This document shows positions 59,861 through 64,000 of a stretch of DNA of 64,000 nucleotides, in pieces. Position numbers and translations under genes: made by a program. How positions within the stretch are numbered: the first letter of the stretch is position 1; every line of letters begins with the position of its first letter. The notes under the pieces were generated by a model. That model saw only the letters and a list, made by a program, of their open reading frames with translations, was not told where the DNA came from and made no database searches. Origin of the DNA: Siphonodentalium dalli (Eukaryota; Mollusca; Scaphopoda; Gadilida; Siphonodentaliidae); the NCBI GenBank assembly GCA_032622095.1, contig CP136061.1, positions 215,294,373-215,358,372 of the forward strand, read 5' to 3'.

Positions 59861-61600
59861 AACTCTGTTAAAATATATCGGATCAAACCCATATTCGAAC
59901 TCGATCTGTATTTAGGGGTGATAAATTCATATACCAAATTTGGTGCTGATCAGATGAAAAATGTTTTGAGTCATAGCAGCTTGGGTGAATTCTAAGTAAA
60001 CATAAGAGTGAAAAGGGTTAATTAAACAATACCAAAAACCATACAGACTAAGAACGTGCTAAGAAAAACCTAGGTAAGAAATATGAGGCAGATCAGAAGA
60101 AATATGTTCAACTTATTGCATTGGATAGCATGTGTGTAAAGGGTTAATTATTTTCTAAACTGATCAACCAATCAATACCAAAAACTATACAGATGAGGGG
60201 CATGTCATCATAAACCTACATATCAAATATGAACACAATCGGACAAAATATACTTTGGTTATAGCATCGGATTTTTGTTTTTTTAATTTTATTTTCGAAA
60301 AAGGGTCATAACTCCTTTAAAATAAATCGGATCAAACCCATATTCGAACTCGATCTGTATTTTGGGCTCTGAAACTCGCATACCAAATTTGGTTCCAATC
60401 AGATACAAAATGTTTGAGTTATGGCAGAATGCGTTAATTCTAAGTTGAAAAAGGGCCATAACTCTGTAACTAAATCTCGGATCAAACCCAAATTCGAACT
60501 CGATCTGTATTTTAGGCTGAGAAACCCATATACAAAATTTGGTTTCGATCAGATAGAAAATGTTTGAGTTATCGCATTTCTCGTAAAGTGTCTACGGACA
60601 GACAGACGGACAGACGGACAGACGGACCAACGACGAGTGGTCAATCCGGGCAACGACACTATGTTTACCATACTATGGTATGGGTAAACACAAAAACTAG
60701 AAAAATTGAATTTTCTAAATCGAAAACCCCATAACTCTGAGAAAATCATCGGATCAAACTCAAATTCGAACTTGACCTGTATTTTGATATCAATGACACA
60801 CAAAAAAACGGAATTTTCAATTGAACAGTCCAAACTTGAGTTATCACCCGGAAACCAAAGAAAAAATAAGAAAATTGAATTTTCTAAGTAAAAAAAAGTC
60901 CATAAGTTATTGACCATAACTCTAAGAAAAATCATCAGATCTAACTCAAATTCTAACTCAACCTGTATCTTGATATGACTGATCCACATAAATTTGCAAT
61001 TAAAGGATCCAAGCTTGAGATATCATCCGGAATCCAAAAAAGTGAGAAATATTCGAAGTAAAAAAAAAGTTGAAAAAAGGGAAATAACTCCATAAAAGAA
61101 CATTGGATCAAACCCAGAATTGCAGAGCACCTGTGTTCTTGGTTGAGACACCTACACACCAAGTTTCAATCAAATTGGATGATCATTACTGGAGTTATAA
61201 CTCCGGACGGGACGCACGGACGGACGGGGCTGATTACAATAGTCCCCCAAAAATAAAATTTTCGGGTTAAAAAAAGGGCCATGACTCATTTAAAAATTAT
61301 TGGACAGAACCAATGTTCAAACTTGAAGTGTATTTTCGAGAAACACACATACCAACTTTGGTCAAGTAATCCAAACTGGCGTTATAAGTCGGAAACCAAA
61401 ATAAAAATAAAAATCGGGTACATTCTCAGTTGAAAAAGGGCCGTAAATCTGCGTAAATCATATAAAATAATTGGACAAAGCACATATTCGAATAAGGCCT
61501 GTATCTTTGGCTGAGAAACGCATATCAACTTTGGTTCTGATAAAATAATTCAAACTGGAGTTATCGGTCAAAATCCAAAATGGTAACAGATAGACTGATA
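59860..61600. repeat. Interspersed repeat R6, many diverged units
   Basis: About eight units with 'cataactct', 'ggatcaaacccaaattcgaa', 'cctgtattttg'; ggac tails at 60597 and 61207. Confidence 0.8.
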
Positions 61601-61612
61601 ACTGTTGATATA

Positions 61613-61733
61613 CAGCAATGCCCTAAATAATTGACTCCTTAACCACAACAGAATTATGAGTAACTTTTCAGGATTTAGTCGGAAATATGGCTTGTTGCCA
61701 TTCATGGGAAAGCTCTCAGTGAGGGCATTACTG
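61613..61733. mobile_element. H2 foldback MITE, right arm deleted
   Basis: Left arm complete from TA-'cagcaatgccctaaataatt'; after the loop the sequence jumps to 'gagggcattactg'-TA. An H3 scrap ('gtgagtctcccatagggac') follows at 61737. Confidence 0.85.
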
Positions 61734-61810
61734 TATGTGAGTCTCCCATAGGGACATTTTTGCACCATTGTGATTAAACTGCTGAAGCTAAATTAGAATA
61801 CTATGCATAC

Positions 61811-61978
61811 CCCTGCCAGAATGGTTGAGTTGTTGAATTGTTTTAGAGCCCCACGGCATTATGACGTAGAAGTGTCCCGGGTTCATCACACAGCTAACTG
61901 TCACCGCTATCAGATCTCCTTCTGATGGTAACTCCACGTTATCGTAAGCATAGACTTCTCTCTTGTCATGGGTTATAC
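61811..61978 (-). CDS. Tudor gene exon A: first strands of the extended Tudor domain
   Basis: 168 bp. The acceptor is a clean pyrimidine tract ending 'gtctatttcag' and the donor is 'gtatgc'. The exon starts with two bases of a split codon and ends with one. It reads 55 residues, including 'NVELPSEGDLIAVTVSCVMN' and 'PGHFYVIMPWGS'. The pattern of a hydrophobic strand, then N-P-G-H-F-Y-V, is the usual start of an extended Tudor domain in TDRD proteins, where the SN-like half packs on the Tudor barrel. The leftover base G joins TT of the next exon to give Val. The other two frames meet stops at once. A truncated foldback MITE ends at 61733, about 70 bp past the donor. An upstream exon must end with one leftover base; 63742-63814 is a weak candidate. 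Confidence 0.85.
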
Positions 61979-62076
61979 CTGAAATAGACGGTGACTATAA
62001 CGATCACAGTAGGCAGGGTCAGATTTGGACTGATATTTACATTTGCCAAATATTTTGCCAAATGAAAACATTATTT

Positions 62077-62479
62077 GTGACCCGCCATATCAAATCCAGT
62101 TGGAAGTCGGGATTTTTTTTACCCTGTGCCAATGCATTCTCTTATATATGCGAGTCGACCATAGGTCGCCTCGCATATATAAGAGAATGCATTGGCCTAA
62201 CAATTTTTTACAATTTTAATAATTTTTTCTTGTATTCTTTAACAATTTTATAATTTCACCCATACAGAGCGGCTCCCTGCAGGGTAATGGATGTTTTTTA
62301 TTTTATGTCCTAAAAATTGTCAGAAACATTTAATTAAAAAAAATGATAAAAAATTGTTAGGCCAATGCATTCTCTTATATATGCGAGGCGACCTATGGTC
62401 GACTCGCATATATAAGAGAATGCATTGGCACAGGGTAAAAAAATCCTGACTTCCGACTGGATTTGATATGGCGGGTCAC
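62077..62479. mobile_element. Foldback element with gtgacccgcc termini, copy 2
   Basis: Same structure as 31335-31803 (ends 'gtgacccgccatatcaaatc' and inverse, H3 palindrome inside each arm). Flanked by 'attt' on both sides. Confidence 0.88.
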
Positions 62480-62774
62480 ATTTTGCCAAATTCTTTTAGA
62501 AATTGCCAAATGCTATCACTGAATCACACTGATAGTATCAGTTTCTGGAACATTGAGTTTTATATTTCAACATTCGCTGTTTGAACGACTTTCGATATCG
62601 ATAGGAAATTAGTTAGTTCTTAATTAATTATTGTCACCTCTCTGTTGTGGTATACCATACAACAAACCAATAACTGAACAATCAAATTATTGAAGGGTTG
62701 CTTCATCAGAAAGGCACATCAAAAGAGGATTAATTTTATAGCTACCACAATAAAATCCACCACTAATACAACTA

Positions 62775-62852
62775 CAGTAATGCCCTAAATAATCGACTCC
62801 TTAACCACATCATTCTGCTGTGGTTAAGTAGTCGATTATTTAGGGCATTATT
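62775..62852. mobile_element. Mini H2 MITE (78 bp)
   Basis: Only the outer 35-40 bp of each arm remain: TA-'cagtaatgccctaaataatc' ... 'gattatttagggcattatta'. Confidence 0.88.
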
Positions 62853-62895
62853 ATATATTGTTAGTTTCCTGAAATGAATGGTATTGATTGACCGA

Positions 62896-63150
62896 CCCTT
62901 CCATGATGGGGGCTGTGCTGGTGCAGCATTATAGATCCTGTGCCAGTGCATTCTCTTATATATGCAAGACTGCCAAAGGGAGATTCGCAAATATAAGAGA
63001 TTGCACTGGCTTACAAGGTCAAGTTAAATATTGTTAGGCCAATGTATTCTCTTATATATGCGACGCTCCCTATGGGAGACTCGCAAATTTTAGAGAATGC
63101 ATTGGCACAGGGTTTTCGCTAAATTTCAGGAAGTACTAGTCATGGAGGTG
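62896..63150. mobile_element. TTAA-type H3 element, two hairpins
   Basis: 'cccttccatgatgggggctg' to 'tactagtcatggaggtg' followed by TTAA; left TTAA has decayed. Confidence 0.8.
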
Positions 63151-63202
63151 TTAAATTCAGAAAGCAAAAAATCTCTACCCGTAGTCTGCTTATATTATCA
63201 GA

Positions 63203-63512
63203 TTGATTGATTGATTGGGGTTTATTGTCGCTTTAGCCACTAAGGCCATAACACGACATTGCCAGTTTTAGTGGTGGAGGAAATCCGCACACTTGCGACT
63301 AATCTAACAGTGATTTCAATGGCTGATAAACTCGTCAACCATGTGCGGCAAACCACCGACCATCGGCGAGTAACTGGCAACTCCACCAGATAACGATTTC
63401 GAGTTACAAAGTCCACGATGAAAACATGTGGATTTGAACCCTTATCGCCAGCGCTGGAGGGCGAAACGGCTTGGAGTGGTACCCCTAACCGATTGAGCCA
63501 CCGAGGCCCCCT
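63203..63512 (-). mobile_element. tRNA-derived SINE, full length
   Basis: On the minus strand it starts 'ggggcctcggtggctcaatc', an A-box-like 'tggctcaatcggttagg' is followed by a B-box 'ggttcaaatcc', then a ~200-bp body, and a 3' tail of 'atca' repeats. Perfect 14-bp target duplication 'cttatattatcaga' at 63189-63202 and 63513-63526. RNA polymerase III promoter and LINE-driven copying are inferred from the class; I cannot name the family. Confidence 0.93.
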
Positions 63513-63553
63513 CTTATATTATCAGAAAATTATACGAATTAAGAATGGACCTA

Positions 63554-63711
63554 CAGTAATGCTCTAATTAATCGACTCCTTAACCACAGCAGAATTATGG
63601 GTAACTTTTCAGGATTTAGTCGGAAATATGGCTTGTTGCCATTCATCGGAAAGCTCTCAGAATGGCAACAAGCCATATTTCCGACTAAATCCTGAAAAGT
63701 TATTATTGTAG
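63554..63711. mobile_element. H2 foldback MITE, shortened right arm
   Basis: TA-'cagtaatgctctaattaatc' left; right arm stops after 'cctgaaaagttat' and jumps to 'tattgta'. Confidence 0.85.
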
Positions 63712-63741
63712 ATCATACCACGAATCTCTACTCTGGTTTAC

Positions 63742-63814
63742 GCCCGTATAGAACATATTCCACCATTACAAAACCTGGGAAGTTTTTAATTTTCTGACCT
63801 CTTCTGACAGGGAA
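63742..63814 (-). CDS. Possible further upstream exon of the Tudor gene
   Basis: 73 bp between an acceptor-like 'atgttatacag' and a donor-like 'gtaaac'. Read in phase 0 it is open, includes 'KIKNFPGFVMVEYVLYGR', and ends with the single base that exon A needs. An alternative donor ('gttttg') inside it would give a 40-bp exon in the same phase. No family motif is visible, so this rests only on phase and splice-like sites. Confidence 0.25.
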
Positions 63815-64000
63815 CTGTATAACATTGAACAAACAAGGCAGGGAATATATTTCTTTGTTAATACTTATTCCTCAATAATAGTTTCTACCAATGAATAAAT
63901 GAGAATCCTATGTCCTCTTCAATTGAATCAACAAAACACCCCCCAGATGAACATGAAATAGATTTTTAGGACTGAATGAGAGACCCTATTCAGTAAACAA

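Larger units (their letters stand above)
23759..61978 (-). other. Tudor-domain (TDRD-type) gene, 3' portion, six exons
   Basis: Gene-level entry. Six minus-strand exons join with matching phases and GT-AG borders into 245 codons and a stop. Order in the product: 'LPSEGDLIAVTVS' and 'NPGHFYV' strands, the helix 'LEELVSEM', the Tudor core 'GEIVAAKFSQDGQWYRSRV' and 'VFYVDFGNKEEV', then 'LPFQAVEC', and finally 'VDLYKTEGDDEINVKDALI'. That is the layout of an extended Tudor domain (SN-like plus Tudor core). Family knowledge: such domains bind symmetric dimethylarginine on PIWI proteins in germ granules. Intron lengths from the 5' side are 5300, 16603, 8501, 1989 and 5087 bp. Only the C-terminal domain is here. 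A TDRD5- or TDRD7-like protein fits because the Tudor domain ends close to the C terminus, but I cannot separate TDRD members from this part alone. Domain call and exon chain: confident. Paralogue: unresolved. Confidence 0.9.
62030..62895 (+). repeat. Interspersed repeat R11, copy 2, with insertions
   Basis: Inverse relation to 33990-34430. Interrupted by the foldback at 62077-62479 and the mini-H2 at 62775-62852; repeat phrases 'ttgccaaatg' continue on both sides of the first. Confidence 0.7.

Overview
The window is AT-rich animal DNA: short exons with GT-AG splice sites, long introns and dense young DNA transposons. Several interspersed families (units containing 'ccataactctg' that end in 'ggacggacggac' runs) are of a kind I associate with marine molluscs, so a bivalve or gastropod is my best guess. 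That guess rests on general knowledge, not on a search.

One gene can be read with confidence. It lies on the minus strand from about 61978 down to a stop codon at 23759. Six exons (61811-61978, 56459-56510, 39717-39855, 31061-31215, 29015-29071, 23759-23927) join with consistent splice phases. They encode 245 residues: one complete extended Tudor domain and a Ser/Thr-rich C-terminal tail. This is the end of a TDRD-type protein, a family that binds methylarginine on PIWI proteins in germ-line piRNA work. None of these exons is longer than 170 bp, while the introns run from 2.0 to 16.6 kb and are packed with mobile elements. A weak further exon may lie at 63742-63814. The 5' part of the gene is outside the window.

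Left part (1-23 kb, downstream of the gene): a near-identical ~5.3-5.9 kb block occurs twice (1-5943 and 13248-18584). Each copy carries an array of a 37-bp unit (41 and 25 copies). The first copy stops at a 100-N assembly gap (5944-6043), and a second pair of copies (6044-6803, 10143-10909) lies between the blocks. This looks like two haplotypes placed in series. Further right are a TTAA-flanked piggyBac-type element (20943-22508), a perfect 45-bp-arm palindrome (18915-19007) and several foldback elements.

Middle (24-40 kb, introns 3-5): a TA-flanked element (24410-25736), a hAT element with a perfect 8-bp target duplication (32052-33413), a foldback whose termini read gtgacccgcc (31335-31803), and many MITEs, some within 20-50 bp of splice sites.

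Intron 2 (39856-56458) holds the most striking object: a 12,153-bp unit (40234-52386) with ~38-bp terminal inverted repeats, TA on both sides, CCGCGG-rich subterminal arrays and no evident coding capacity. It contains diverged internal duplications and nested insertions, three of which have an empty counterpart in the paralogous internal copy. It interrupts another interspersed repeat that continues on its far side.

Right end (57-64 kb): more MITEs, a second gtgacccgcc foldback, and a full-length tRNA-derived SINE with a perfect 14-bp target duplication (63203-63512).
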